64,000 nucleotides of DNA, from positions 62,001-126,000 of the forward strand of contig NZ_LRTR01000829.1 of NCBI RefSeq assembly GCF_001550375.1, in the 5' to 3' direction. This document shows, one piece after another, positions 34,104 to 43,289 of the stretch; the stretch's first letter is position 1; each line of letters starts with the position of its first letter. Made by a program: the position numbers and the translations under genes. The DNA is from Streptomyces europaeiscabiei. GTDB lineage: Bacteria > Actinomycetota > Actinomycetes > Streptomycetales > Streptomycetaceae. The notes under the pieces are model-generated. The model ran no database searches, had not been told where the DNA came from, and saw only the letters and a list, made by a program, of their open reading frames with translations.

Positions 34104-34345
34104 CTACCTCCGGGCCGTCCAGGCCAACGACGTCGGCGCCGCCCGTGAATTCGCCGGCGCCGAACCGCGGATGCTCGCGATCGCGTCCGGTCGGGAGCGA
34201 ACCAGGTTCACGGTGTGCTTGTCCGCGTCCGGTGCCAGCGGCCGTCCCCACTCCCAATACCGGCGCAGCTTGTGCACCAGGTCGTCGGCGTCCTCAGTAC
34301 GGGGGGCGATCTCCAGCAGGATCACCGGCACCCCGGCGCCGCGAT
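34104..34345 (-). pseudogene. Replication-relaxation family fragment
   Basis: The minus strand reads VPVILLEIAPRTEDADDLVH and KLRRYWEWGRPLAPDADKHT, VNLVRSRPDA, the central conserved block of replication-relaxation proteins (compare VPAMLLEVDRVNEPVDDLVA at about 4.5 kb). Both ends are missing. The upstream end is replaced at about 34345 by the N-terminus of an IS5-type transposase on the opposite strand. Confidence 0.78.
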
Positions 34346-35137
34346 GCCGGTGCCGGCCTGGCTCCTGAAGCGGGGCGGGCGCCCCGAGGCGTACTGCCAC
34401 CAGACAATGCTGGACGCGGTGCGCTACCTGGTCGACAACGGCGTGAAGTGGACGGCTCTGCCGGTCGATTTTCCGTACTGGCGGGCGGTCTACGACTTCT
34501 TCCGCCGCTGCGGTCCTACAACTACGTGCGTGAGCTGTACGAACGCCTGCGATGTTCGGCGAGGGAACGCATCGGCCGCAACGCCGAGCCCAGTGCGGGA
34601 GTCATCGACAGTCAGTCGGTGGACGCCTCCGAGACTGTCGGCGAGGACAGTCGCGGATACGACGGCGGCAAGTCACGTGACGGGCGCAAGCGTCACATCC
34701 TGACCGATACCGAGGGCCTGCTCCTGGAGGTGACCGTGACCACGGCCGATGTGCACGACTCCAGGGCCGCCCCCGCGCTGCTGGAGACGTTCATGGACCA
34801 GCCGGGCCGGCTGCTGAAGCTGGTGTGGGTCGACAGTGCCTACCAGGGTCCGGCGCTGGCGAAGGCGTTCGCCCGCCACGGAGTCCGGATCGAGGTCGTG
34901 CGCCGCTGCGACGGGCAACGCGGATTTGTCGTACTGGCCCGCAGGTGGGTGGTGGAGCGGACGCTGAGCTGGCTGGCCCGCTCACGCCGCCTCAACCGCG
35001 ACCACGAACGCCGCCCCGACCACCACGCCCAGATGGTGTGGTGGGCTGCTGTCATCAGGCTGTCCCAGCGTCTGGCCGCAGACGCTCCGCGCTGGCCGGA
35101 GAAGCGCCCCGGCCGGCTGCCCCGGGCGCGGGCATGA
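34344..35137 (+). pseudogene. IS5-family transposase, frameshifted
   Basis: The transposase begins PEAYCHQTMLDAVRYLVDNG and VKWTALPVDFPYWRAVYDFF, changes frame near 34515, and continues as SYNYVRELYERLRCSARERI, VIDSQSVDASETVGEDSRGY, KRHILTDTEGLLLEVTVTTA, VDSAYQGPALAKAFARHGVR and RRWVVERTLSWLARSRRLNR. These contain the DDE residues (IDSQ, VDSAY, VVERT). The usual first about 25 residues are missing. Its 3' end overlaps the convergent wHTH pseudogene by about 80 bp. Confidence 0.85.
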
Positions 35138-35622
35138 ACCGTCCGTCCTTCGCCCGCACCAGCCAGCCCCGCTTCTCCAGCACGTAGGCACGGTGACGGA
35201 TCTTCTCCACCTCGTTCTTGATCTCCGCTTCCCGGCCCACCACCCGCGTCAGCTCCACCCCGTTCACCGGCCCCGAAGCAGCCACCGCAGCGGCGAACAC
35301 CTCCCGATACACACCGCCGAGCACCTCCTCACCCATGCCCGACCGCCACACCGGCGGCCGCTCACCATGGCCCGCACCGGAGCCGCTCGATCCCCCAGCG
35401 GCAGCCGCCTCACCACCAGACGGCACGGAAGCCGGCGTATTCACCGGGCTCGCCTCGGCCAGCACCGACACGAGCTCCTCACGCCCCACCCGGGCCCGCT
35501 CGACCCGCTCCCGCGCGGCATCCACCTCCGGCCTGAGCCTGCTCCAGGACCTCCGTCCAGGACTCCAGATCCTGCCTCGCCCGCGCCTCACGCCGTTCCA
35601 TCAGCCCCAGCACCGACGGCAT
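35055..35622 (-). pseudogene. Coiled-coil plus winged-helix protein, frameshifted
   Basis: This has the same design as the damaged gene at 2126-2581. A GAGGAGGG ribosome binding site precedes ATG 35622, giving MPSVLGLMERREARARQDLE and a coiled coil. Near 35536 one extra base shifts the frame; the other frame continues PEVDAARERVERARVGREEL to a Ser/Gly-rich linker. The winged helix follows, with VFAAAVAASGPVNGVELTRV, RHRAYVLEKRGWLVRAKDGR. The tail after FMPAPG runs antisense to the IS5 transposase end. It is unlikely to make a full protein. From 35623 to 35980 no further gene is visible. Confidence 0.75.
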
Positions 35623-35980
35623 CGCACCCTCCTCGATCAACAGCAAGCCGTCCGCTGCCTGCCCCCACCCCTCCGCGATCATTCCCCGCACACGAAGAAG
35701 CCCCTGCTCACCGAACAGGGACTCCCTTTGCCACAACGCACTGACTCTGCGCAGACGTACATGCCTGGTCACAGGTGCGTTCCCGGTGCCGGCGCAGACT
35801 TTGGCAGATGCTCACGAAATATCCGCCCGAGGTGCCGTGTCGGATCCGCAGGGCCTCGCCCGCCAGGACGAGAGAACCCGGCCGATCGGACGGGAAGCAT
35901 GGCCGGTCGGCCGTCGCGGAGCCGGGAGTACGCGGGCTAGCGTCCTTCTCACCAAGCAACACCAGGGAGAGGAAGCCCCG

Positions 35981-37204
35981 ATGGATCAGCGAACTTCCGA
36001 CCGCAACGCCGGCGCGACCACCGAGTTCGAGCGAGACGTCGTCGAGCTGCTGCTGGCGACGATGAGCCAGGTGGCCAAGGAGGAACGCGAGGACGTCGGT
36101 ACGGAAAGCGTGCTGAACGCGCTGGTGTCGGGCGACTCGGCCGCAGGTTCCGCGATCGCCCCCGGAATGAAGGCCGCCGGCTCGCTCGGCGGGTCGATCG
36201 GGAGCCGGGGGACCTCCGTGTGGGTCAGTGACGACGCGGGTGACGGTGCGGCGGAAGCCCCGGACGACGCGCGGGAGATCGACGCATTCTGGCGGGAGGT
36301 CCGGCAGGAGCAGGCTAAGAGGCTGCGCTGGAAGAACCGGAAGAAGAAGGAAGAGGAACAGCGAGGCATCGAACTCCCGCCGATGACCGGTGCGTTGCGG
36401 AGCTGCCTGCGCAAGGCGCTGGAGACCGCACGGGAGGAGGGCACCCTTGCGGTGCGCGTCCGCCATGTGGCGCACGCACTGGTCAAGCTGCCCGATTCGC
36501 GTGCTCGCGAGGCCATGGTGGTCGAAAAGCTGGACGTCTCCGCCGCCTCTGCTGCGCTCGACGCCTTGCGCGGGAGCGACAGCACGCCGGAGCCCGGTTC
36601 GGTGGTGATGCTGCGCCAGTCGGGGACGTTCGGGAAGAGCGGAAATCCGCTGACCCGGAAGTTCACCGCCTGGATCTTGGGGGGCGGCGCGGGATTCGGT
36701 TCCTCGGTCGTGAGCGCGGTGCGCGCGGAGGCGCTACGGGGGGCAGTGCGGCGCGGGGCGCCGGAGCAGGAGCCCATCGATACACTGCTGGGAATCCTGA
36801 CGCTGGACCGGTCGTTGACCATCGCGGGACGTGAGCTGCCCGATGAGCTGACAGGAGCGAACCAGGGGGCGGAACTGCTGCGCCGACACGGCGCCCGGCA
36901 GGATGCTGTCACCCGAGTGCTGGTTCCCTCCACCGGGGTCGCGGAGGGGGAGCCCCCGGAGATCCCCGGCGCCGCCGACTTCGAACAACGGCTCCTGCAT
37001 GTCACACAGTTCACCGCTTCCGCTCAGAACTCGCCCACGGTCGGCACGACCCACCTGCTGGCCGCCCTGCTGGACAAGACCGGGACGGATGCGGAGTCCG
37101 CGGCGGAGATCGAGCGGGTACTGACCGAGAGCGGGGTGGACGTCGCCGGCCTGCGGGCGGAGCCCGAGCTCCAGGTCCCCGGAGGAACGGCCCGAACTGC
37201 CTGA
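35981..37204 (+). CDS. Clp-N-domain-containing protein
   Basis: This encodes a 407-residue cytosolic protein without a P-loop. It resembles the peptide/substrate-binding Clp N-terminal repeat used three times: TEFERDVVELLLATMSQVAK near the start, LPPMTGALRSCLRKALETAR with RVRHVAHALVKLPD in the middle, and DFEQRLLHVTQFTASAQNSP with VGTTHLLAALLDK at the end. A basic, Lys/Glu-rich stretch (about residues 100-125) separates the first two. Such proteins lack the ATPase domains of ClpC and may act as adaptors or signal sensors. ATG at 35981 follows GGGAGAGGA; the frame is open to 35786 without support. It lies 60 bp upstream of a histidine kinase on the same strand, so the three genes likely form an operon and it may feed the two-component system. 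Confidence 0.75.
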   Translation: MDQRTSDRNAGATTEFERDVVELLLATMSQVAKEEREDVGTESVLNALVSGDSAAGSAIAPGMKAAGSLGGSIGSRGTSVWVSDDAGDGAAEAPDDAREIDAFWREVRQEQAKRLRWKNRKKKEEEQRGIELPPMTGALRSCLRKALETAREEGTLAVRVRHVAHALVKLPDSRAREAMVVEKLDVSAASAALDALRGSDSTPEPGSVVMLRQSGTFGKSGNPLTRKFTAWILGGGAGFGSSVVSAVRAEALRGAVRRGAPEQEPIDTLLGILTLDRSLTIAGRELPDELTGANQGAELLRRHGARQDAVTRVLVPSTGVAEGEPPEIPGAADFEQRLLHVTQFTASAQNSPTVGTTHLLAALLDKTGTDAESAAEIERVLTESGVDVAGLRAEPELQVPGGTARTA

Positions 37205-37263
37205 GCCCGCAGCGGTTCGCCCGACAACAGCCGATGAGAACAGCGCCCATACGGAGGAAAACC

Positions 37264-38649
37264 ATGATCCCGGCACTGCGACCATGGAGGCGGATGCGCC
37301 GCGAGGCCACCGCGATCCAGGACGCGGTGCGCGCCGCGCCCCGGCGGACAGTCGTCGCCGAGTCCGTACTCGCCGGCCTGGTCCTGCTGTGGACTCTGGC
37401 GCCGTTTCCGCTGGTACCGCCGGTCCATCCGGTCTCCTCTGCTCTCCTGGGGGTGTGGGCGGCGCTACTCGTGCCCGCACGGCGTATGTACCCGGCCCTG
37501 GCGGTCCTGGGCTGCGTGCCCTTGATGGCCGGGGACAACATGTGGGCGACGATGGTGGTGCCGTGCGTCGTGTGGTCCGCCACACGCCGCATCGCCCCCG
37601 CACTGCGCACCTGGAGGGTGATCGGGGCGAGCACTGCCGGCTCCGTGCTCGCGTCGATCGCCGCCCAATCCCTCAGCGGACTCCCGAAGATGCCGTACCT
37701 GGCCGCGGGCGTCGGCATGAGCGCGCTGTTCATCGTGCTGCCCGCGCTGTCCGGCCTGATGCTGGGGCGTCGCCGTCCGCTGACCGGTCTGCTGCGGGAA
37801 CGCAACGCCTACCTCGAACAGGCCCGCTTCCTCACCGACGAGGCGGCCCGTATGGAGGAACGGGCGCGCATCGCCGCGGAAATGCACGATCTGCTCGGCC
37901 ACCGCATCGGCCTCATCTCGATGCACGCCGGAGCCCTCCAGCTCGCTGCCGAACGACAGGCGCCCCCGCTGGTCGCCCAGGCCGAACTCCTGCACACCAC
38001 CGCCGGAACCGCCATGGAAGAGCTGCGCGGCATCCTCGGCGTCCTCCGCCACCAGTCGGACAAGGAGACCGCCGAGCGAGGGACCCGCGAGGATCTCTCG
38101 GCCCTCGTGGCGGACTCCCGGAGCGCGGGGGCCGACGCCGAACTGCACTGGCACGCGACCGGGCCGGCGGACGCGGACGCCCGCACTCGGCAGGCCGTCC
38201 ACCGTGTCACCCGCGAAGGACTCGCCAACTCCCTGAAGCACGCGCCCGGAGCGCCTGTCCGCGTGACCTTCCACGACGAGGGGGACACAGTGACGGTCAC
38301 CGTCGTCAACGATGCCCCACCGGTGGCCAGTCCGCCCGGGGACGGGAACCGGAGCGGGCTCGTCGGGCTCCAGGAGAGGATCACCCTGCTCGGTGGCGCC
38401 CTCAAGGCCGGACCGCGTCCGGAGGGCGGCTTCGTCCTTTCCGCCCGTATGCCCGCCCGGCCCGATGTGCCGCCCGTGTACGCCACTTCGTCCGAGCCGG
38501 TGTCCGCATGGGCGGGCTCCCGGCCCCCCCTGTCCACGGAGGTCCTCACCTGGCCCCGCCTCCTGGGCGGGGGCTGCGCAGCGATGCTGGTGTTGCTCCC
38601 GACAGTCGGCGGCACCCTCGCCCTGCTGATCATGGCGGTCCTACACTGA
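37264..38649 (+). CDS. NarL-type sensor histidine kinase
   Basis: This encodes a 461-residue membrane kinase. The first about 175 residues form membrane helices (such as VVAESVLAGLVLLWTLAPFP and PYLAAGVGMSALFIVLPALS). The HisKA_3 dimerisation domain has the phospho-acceptor His208 in IAAEMHDLLGHRIG. The ATP-binding domain holds the N-box in EGLANSLKHAPGAPVRV and the G-box in GNRSGLVGLQERITLLGGAL. A final hydrophobic segment near the C-terminus (GGCAAMLVLLPTVGGTLALL) is unusual and may be an extra membrane helix. The start ATG 37264 follows GGAGGAAAA. The stop is 4 bp before the response regulator gene, a typical coupled pair. The signal is unknown. Confidence 0.9.
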   Translation: MIPALRPWRRMRREATAIQDAVRAAPRRTVVAESVLAGLVLLWTLAPFPLVPPVHPVSSALLGVWAALLVPARRMYPALAVLGCVPLMAGDNMWATMVVPCVVWSATRRIAPALRTWRVIGASTAGSVLASIAAQSLSGLPKMPYLAAGVGMSALFIVLPALSGLMLGRRRPLTGLLRERNAYLEQARFLTDEAARMEERARIAAEMHDLLGHRIGLISMHAGALQLAAERQAPPLVAQAELLHTTAGTAMEELRGILGVLRHQSDKETAERGTREDLSALVADSRSAGADAELHWHATGPADADARTRQAVHRVTREGLANSLKHAPGAPVRVTFHDEGDTVTVTVVNDAPPVASPPGDGNRSGLVGLQERITLLGGALKAGPRPEGGFVLSARMPARPDVPPVYATSSEPVSAWAGSRPPLSTEVLTWPRLLGGGCAAMLVLLPTVGGTLALLIMAVLH

Positions 38650-38653
38650 GCCG

Positions 38654-39298
38654 ATGATCCGAGTCCTGATCGCTGATGACGAGGCGCTGATGCGCACCGG
38701 GATCCGGCTGATCCTGGAGAACGACGACGAGGTCCGTATCGTGGCCGAGGCGCAGGACGCCCGCGAGGCCGTCGAAGCCTGCCGAGCCCACCCCGTCGAC
38801 GTCGCGCTCCTCGACATCCGGATGCCCGGCGACGGCATCTCCGGCGCCGCCGAGATCGCCCGCCTCTCGCCCCGCACCCGAGTGGTCATGCTGACAGCCT
38901 TCGGCGAAGAACCGAGCGTCACCCGCGCCCTGCGCGCCGGAGCCGTGGGCTACCTCCTCAAGGACACCGGACCCCGCGACCTCATCGCCGCCGTACGCCG
39001 CGCCGCCGCCGGAGAACCGGTCCTCGCCCCGCAGGTCACCCGCCAACTCATCGACTTCCGGACCCGGTCGGGCCACGGCAGCGACGCCGCGTCACGTCGG
39101 ATCGCGGACCTGACACCGGCCGAACGGGACATCCTCCGGCTACTGGGCACCGGCCTCTCCAACGCCGAGATCGCAGCACAGCTTCACCTCAGCTCAGGCA
39201 CGGTCAAGGCCCACATCAGCAGCATCCTCACGCGTACCGGCTGCACCAACCGCGTCCAGGCGGCGGTGCTGGCACAGGAAGCGGGGCTGCACGGCTGA
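38654..39298 (+). CDS. NarL/LuxR-type response regulator
   Basis: This encodes a 214-residue two-component regulator. The receiver domain has the acidic pocket in LIADDEALMR, phospho-acceptor Asp54 in VALLDIRMPG, the Thr in VVMLTAFGEE and the conserved Lys in VGYLLKDTGP. A C-terminal LuxR helix-turn-helix (about 150-210) reads DLTPAERDILRLLGTGLSNA and EIAAQLHLSSGTVKAHISSI. It is expected to be phosphorylated by the kinase encoded 4 bp upstream and to bind DNA as a dimer. The target is not visible locally; self-regulation of the three-gene operon starting at 35981 is likely. Confidence 0.93.
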   Translation: MIRVLIADDEALMRTGIRLILENDDEVRIVAEAQDAREAVEACRAHPVDVALLDIRMPGDGISGAAEIARLSPRTRVVMLTAFGEEPSVTRALRAGAVGYLLKDTGPRDLIAAVRRAAAGEPVLAPQVTRQLIDFRTRSGHGSDAASRRIADLTPAERDILRLLGTGLSNAEIAAQLHLSSGTVKAHISSILTRTGCTNRVQAAVLAQEAGLHG

Positions 39299-39344
39299 CG
39301 CCCGGCCCCCGGTCCCGAGCAGCTGAGACATCTGCGGACTCGCC

Positions 39345-39507
39345 CTTCGGTTTTGGAGGGGTCGATGCGGATGACGGGGCGGCCTCCGGCCTCGTCGAAT
39401 CCGGGACGGCCCCGGTGGGCGATCAGGTCGCCGGGCTGCAGGTTCTTGGCCCGCACGTGCGGCAGCGCGTCGACCAGGGTCGGTCCGATGCGGCGGGGAG
39501 TGAACAT
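39345..39507 (-). pseudogene. Truncated small hypothetical gene
   Basis: ATG 39507 preceded by AGGGGCACGAG opens MFTPRRIGPTLVDALPHVRA and KNLQPGDLIAHRGRPGFDEA, GGRPVIRIDPSKTEG, a coherent small basic protein of unknown function. After about 55 codons the frame runs antisense through the response regulator, so the 3' end has been lost at about 39345. Confidence 0.5.
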
Positions 39508-39541
39508 CTCGTGCCCCTTTCAGTGGGTGCGTTCGGGGAGG

Positions 39542-39569
39542 GCCGGGGGCCCGGTGGCGGGCCCCCGGC
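39542..39569. terminator. 12-bp GC hairpin
   Basis: Perfect 12-bp arms (39542-39553 and 39558-39569) around GTGG, just downstream (minus strand) of a gene end at 39579 and upstream of the small gene starting at 39507. It fits a GC-rich terminator between two minus-strand genes. Confidence 0.6.
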
Positions 39570-39578
39570 GGGCGTTGC

Positions 39579-39655
39579 TCAGGTGGTGGCGGGCGCCGTG
39601 TCGGCGAGGGCGTCGAGAATCGCGCGCGCGGTCGTGATGACCAGGTGGCCGGTCT
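39579..39655 (-). pseudogene. 3' stub of an unknown gene
   Basis: The last about 25 codons of a minus-strand gene remain (LVITTARAILDALADTAPAT T stop at 39579). The upstream part is replaced by the IS630-type transposase at about 39660. Together with the truncated gene at 39345-39507 it marks a small gene cluster destroyed by IS insertion. Function unknown. Confidence 0.4.
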
Positions 39656-40791
39656 CCTGCGCCGCCGAGCGCGAGCGACTGAAGAAGATGGCCTACGGCC
39701 ACAAGACCGAGCACCGGCTGCGGATGCGCGCGCAGGTGGTACTGCACGCCGCACGCGGACGCTCCAACGCGCGCATCGCCCGTGAGACGGGGCTGCATCT
39801 GGACACGGTCCGCTGCTGGCGCGGCCGGTTCGTCGAGCACGGTCCGGCCGGTCTGTCCGACCGCGAGCGGTCAGGGCGGCCTCCGTCGTTCACCGCGTTG
39901 CAGGTGGCCCAGGTCAAGGCCCTGGCCTGCCGGCTGCCAGCCGAGAGCGGCGTGCCGCTGGCGGGCTGGTCGTGCCCGGAACTGGCCCGTGAGGTCGTCG
40001 CCCAGGCGATCGCCTGCTGGGTCTCCGCCTCCACCGTGCGCCGCTGGCTCACCGACGACGCGCTCAAGCCCTGGCAGCACCAGTCCTGGATCTTCATCAC
40101 CGACCCCGGCTTCCGGACCAAGGCCGAGCGGGTGCTCGGCTTGTACGCCCGCACCTGGCGAGGCGTCCGGCTCGGCGAGGACGAGTACGTCATCAGCGCG
40201 GACGAGAAGACCTCCATCCAGGCCCGCTGCCGCTGCCACCCCACCCTCGCCCCCGGCCAGGCCCGCGCGATGCGCGTCAACCACACCTACGGACGCGGCG
40301 GCGCCCTGGCCTACCTCGCCGCCTACGACGTCCACGCCGCGAAAGTGTCCGGCCGCACCGAGCCACGCACCGGCATCGACCCGTTCATGAACATGGTCGC
40401 CCAGGTCATGAGCACCGAGCCCTACGCCAGCGCGAAGCGCGTGTTCTGGATCGTGGACAACGGCTCCTCCCACCGCGGCAAGAAGGCCGCCGACCGCCTG
40501 GCCGCCGCCTTCCCCAACGCGGTGATGGTCCACACCCCCGTGCATGCTTCGTGGTTGAACCAGGTGGAGATCTACTTCTCCGTCGTACAGCGCAAGGTCG
40601 TCTCACCCAACGACTTCACCGACCTCGCCCAGGTCGCCGACCGGCTTGGGGCCTTCGAAGACCGCTACAACGCCACAGCACAGCCGTTCCAGTGGAAGTT
40701 CACCACCTCCGACCTGGACGATCTGCTGGCCAGGCTCGACCGGCACACCACCGATCACCACGAAGAATCCTCCGCCGAGCCAGCTACCTGA
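39637..40791 (+). CDS. IS630-family transposase
   Basis: This encodes a transposase of about 384 residues. The N-terminal helix-turn-helix region has RGRSNARIARETGLHLDTVR and a second ELAREVVAQAIACWVSASTV. The DDE core has Asp in YVISADEKTSIQARCRC, Asp in VFWIVDNGSSHRG and Glu in HASWLNQVEIYFSVVQRK. The core is complete, so activity is possible. The N-terminus is abnormal: family similarity begins at AAERERLKKMAYGHKTEHRL (about 39660), preceded by codons borrowed from the older gene stub, so the original start may be lost. The element's right end is the 39-bp repeat at 40792-40830; a matching left end was not found. Confidence 0.85.
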   Translation: MTRWPVSCAAERERLKKMAYGHKTEHRLRMRAQVVLHAARGRSNARIARETGLHLDTVRCWRGRFVEHGPAGLSDRERSGRPPSFTALQVAQVKALACRLPAESGVPLAGWSCPELAREVVAQAIACWVSASTVRRWLTDDALKPWQHQSWIFITDPGFRTKAERVLGLYARTWRGVRLGEDEYVISADEKTSIQARCRCHPTLAPGQARAMRVNHTYGRGGALAYLAAYDVHAAKVSGRTEPRTGIDPFMNMVAQVMSTEPYASAKRVFWIVDNGSSHRGKKAADRLAAAFPNAVMVHTPVHASWLNQVEIYFSVVQRKVVSPNDFTDLAQVADRLGAFEDRYNATAQPFQWKFTTSDLDDLLARLDRHTTDHHEESSAEPAT

Positions 40792-40830
40792 TCAACCCCC
40801 GAAGGACTTACGGAGCCGACCGCTAAGGCA
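40792..40830 (+). repeat. IS630-end-like 39-bp repeat, copy 1
   Basis: TCAACCCCCGAAGGACTTAC continues as GGAGCCGACCGCTAAGGCA. It differs from the copy at 43053-43091 at one base. It directly follows the IS630 transposase stop and overlaps the last codons of the LRV gene on the other strand. Confidence 0.8.
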
Positions 40831-42322
40831 CCAGATTTCGCATCACCGCACCCGGCAGCGAAGCATTGCCCGCCGCCGCCTTCGCCACATGACCGTCATC
40901 GTCGGCGAGCAACTCCACGATCCCCTGGGGCGGGAGGGCCGGATGGCCCGCGGCAATGGGCCTCGCCTGGCCGTCCGTCAGGCAGGCGAGCAGGGCCCGC
41001 GGGGTCGCGTGGGGGTGGACGGCGATTGCGCGGAACGCCTTGTGCACCGGCGGACGGTGGTGGGCGAGGTGTTCCAGGAGTGCCCCGGACGCGTCCGGGT
41101 TGGCCGCCACCGCCGCCAGGACCTGGACTCCGTGCCGGTCGACCATGGCCCGCAGTCGCGCCTCGGAGAGGCCGGGGTGCGGGGCGATGCTCTTGAGCAC
41201 CTTCGCGTCGGGGTCGGTGGCGAGGGCGTCGCGTATCTCGGCGGGCAGGTCGCGGCGCAGGGCCACGAGCATCCGCACGGTCGAGTCGGTCGAGTGGGCC
41301 AGTTTCCCGACCTCGGCCGGGGACGCGGCCTCGACGCGGGGTAGCAGGGTGGGGCCGATTTTCGTGGTGGCGATGAGGCGAACGAGGACGTCGAGGGGCA
41401 CGTTGGGGTTGTGCGCGAGTCGGCGCCGTACGTCCGGGCATTCGTCCTCGGCCAGTACGCGCATCAGGGCGTCGTCGCCGGCCGCCTTCTCGGCGATGCA
41501 GGCCCGGATGCGCACGTCGGGGTCCGTGGCGAGCCGTCGGCTCACCTCCGGGGGCAGGTCGGGGTGCTCGGCGAGGGCCAAGCGCAGGTTCTCCGACGGG
41601 TGGTCGGCGAAGGGGATCGCGGCCTCGATGGGGGTGGCGGGGTTGCTCAGGGCCCCGTGACGTACGGCGTACACGGCGGTCTCGTGCGTGCCGCCACAGA
41701 CTTCGTACGACAGCACCTCGCAGCCGGTCTCCTCGACGCCGCAGACCGAGCACCGCTGTACGGGAGGCAGTTCCTTGTCGTCGAGGAGTGCCGCCAGTAC
41801 GGCCGGTGGCGTTGCCTCGTTCCAGGCCGCGTACTTGCGGACCTCGGCGTTCGGATGCCCCGCGAGCCTCGTGGCCAGCGCCCGATCCGTCGTCCACAGG
41901 GCGAGTTCCCCCACCACCCGCACATCCGGACCGGCGGCGAGCGTCTCGACGACATCGGGCGGCAGGCCCACACACCGGGCCAGCCGCTGCCGACGCCAGA
42001 AATCCGGGTCCGCCACGAGGACCCGGCCCCACACCGGATCGCCGCGCCCCTCGCCGAGCAGCGCGAGAGCGGTGTCCGGATCGGCTGCCGGATCGACGTC
42101 GGCGACGGTCAGCCGGCCCTCGCACGCGAGCTGTGGGCCGCTCTCCGGGACGCGTACGTACAGCGCGAGCGCCTGCGCGTGGGTGAGGTCGGGGCGTTCG
42201 GCGAGGTCATCGGTGAAGTCGGCGTCGGTGTCGGCGACCGCGAGTTCGATCAGACGGTCGACGAGTTCGGGCGGAAGGGAGGCGTTGGCGGCAAGCCCGC
42301 TCAGGACATGGGCATGCTTCAC
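40823..42322 (-). CDS. Leucine-rich-repeat-variant (LRV) protein
   Basis: This encodes a 499-residue cytosolic protein built of helical LRV-type repeats, each with a pattern like LAEHPDLPPEVSRRLATDPD followed by VRIRACIAEKA. Repeats run over most of the protein (about residues 5-490). A Cys-rich insertion (about 190-215, CSVCGVEETGCEVLSYEVCG) may bind metal. Function is unknown; LRV proteins act as protein-binding scaffolds. The start ATG at 42322 fits. The last codon and stop (Pro-stop) are provided by the IS630-end repeat, so the natural C-terminus may have been slightly altered by IS insertion. It is isolated, with a UvrA relic upstream. Confidence 0.85.
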   Translation of the reverse strand: MKHAHVLSGLAANASLPPELVDRLIELAVADTDADFTDDLAERPDLTHAQALALYVRVPESGPQLACEGRLTVADVDPAADPDTALALLGEGRGDPVWGRVLVADPDFWRRQRLARCVGLPPDVVETLAAGPDVRVVGELALWTTDRALATRLAGHPNAEVRKYAAWNEATPPAVLAALLDDKELPPVQRCSVCGVEETGCEVLSYEVCGGTHETAVYAVRHGALSNPATPIEAAIPFADHPSENLRLALAEHPDLPPEVSRRLATDPDVRIRACIAEKAAGDDALMRVLAEDECPDVRRRLAHNPNVPLDVLVRLIATTKIGPTLLPRVEAASPAEVGKLAHSTDSTVRMLVALRRDLPAEIRDALATDPDAKVLKSIAPHPGLSEARLRAMVDRHGVQVLAAVAANPDASGALLEHLAHHRPPVHKAFRAIAVHPHATPRALLACLTDGQARPIAAGHPALPPQGIVELLADDDGHVAKAAAGNASLPGAVMRNLVP

Positions 42323-42407
42323 AGGAGCATTGTGACCGCAACAGGCCCTGGCTTTCAGGCATTTATTGTCCCGTCGAATCGAAGCAGTGTGGCCTCAGAC
42401 ATCGGGC

Positions 42408-43025
42408 TCAGACATCGGGCTCCAACTCGCGCAGAAACCCACCCGTCCGGGAACCGCCCCCGTCCTCCTCCTCCGCCGCCCGCGCGACCTGCTCCGGTGT
42501 TCCCTCGGCCACCACCCGCCCTCCCCCGGCGCCGCCCGCCGGGCCGAGGTCGTTGATCCAGTCCGAGGCGCGCATGACGTCGAGGTTGTGCTCGCTCGTG
42601 ACGACCGAGTGGCCCGCGTCCACGAGGCGTTGGAGTACGTCGAGCAGGCGGGCGGTGTGGTGGCGTGCAGGCCGGTGGTCGGCTCGTCGAGGAGGTAGAG
42701 GGTGCGGCCGGTCGCACGGCGCCCCAACTCCTTTGCCGGCTTGAGGCGTTGGGCCTCGCCGCCGGAGATGGTGGTGGCGGGCTGGCCCAGCGGGAGATAG
42801 CCGAGGCCCACGTCCGAGAGCCGTTGCAGCCGGGCCGCGATCTGCCGTACGCCCCGGAAGACGGTCAGCGCCTCGTCCACCGTCGCGGCCAGCACCTCCG
42901 CGATGTCGTACCCGTCGTAGCGCACCGCGAGGACCTCGCTCCGGAACCGGCGGCCCCGGCAGCCCGGACAGACGCACTCGACTGTGCCTGCCATCTCCAC
43001 CTCGCCGCCCCCGACATCTGAGCAG
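42408..43025 (-). pseudogene. UvrA-type ABC excinuclease, C-terminal remnant
   Basis: The fragment starts with the UvrA zinc finger region ([20 protein letters not shown]) and has the ABC signature [11 protein letters not shown] and the Walker B region [14 protein letters not shown] frameshift near 42668 is followed by [40 protein letters not shown] to the stop at 42408. The first two thirds of the protein are missing. It resembles short class II UvrA proteins (UvrA2 or drug-resistance-associated). The copy of the IS630-end repeat at 43053 lies at its broken end. Confidence 0.85.
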
Positions 43026-43052
43026 ACGCCAGACACAGAACTGCCTCCGACG

Positions 43053-43091
43053 TCAACCCCCGAAGGACTTACGGAGCCGACCACTAAGGCA
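43053..43091 (+). repeat. IS630-end-like 39-bp repeat, copy 2
   Basis: It matches 40792-40830 at 38 of 39 positions in the same orientation. No transposase is adjacent; it lies at the truncated end of the UvrA relic. The two copies bracket 40831-43052 as direct repeats. Confidence 0.8.
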
Positions 43092-43289
43092 GGGACAGCA
43101 GGGGTGACGGCGGTTCCAGCGTTGTCAGTTCTCATTGTGGACGGTCACGTAATTCCCCAGGCTGCCATCCCGTCGTTCCGGAGGGGTGTCCGGGGCCAGC
43201 GTGCCTGAAGGCGGCCCGAACTACCGCCCTGAGCGGAGGCCACGCGCATTCATATGACAGTTGCGAGCCAGCTCCCCGATCATTGGCCG

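Noticed and set aside
42395..43135. UvrA-like drug-resistance gene as functional
   Set aside because: The first two thirds are absent and a frameshift separates the signature from the C-terminus.
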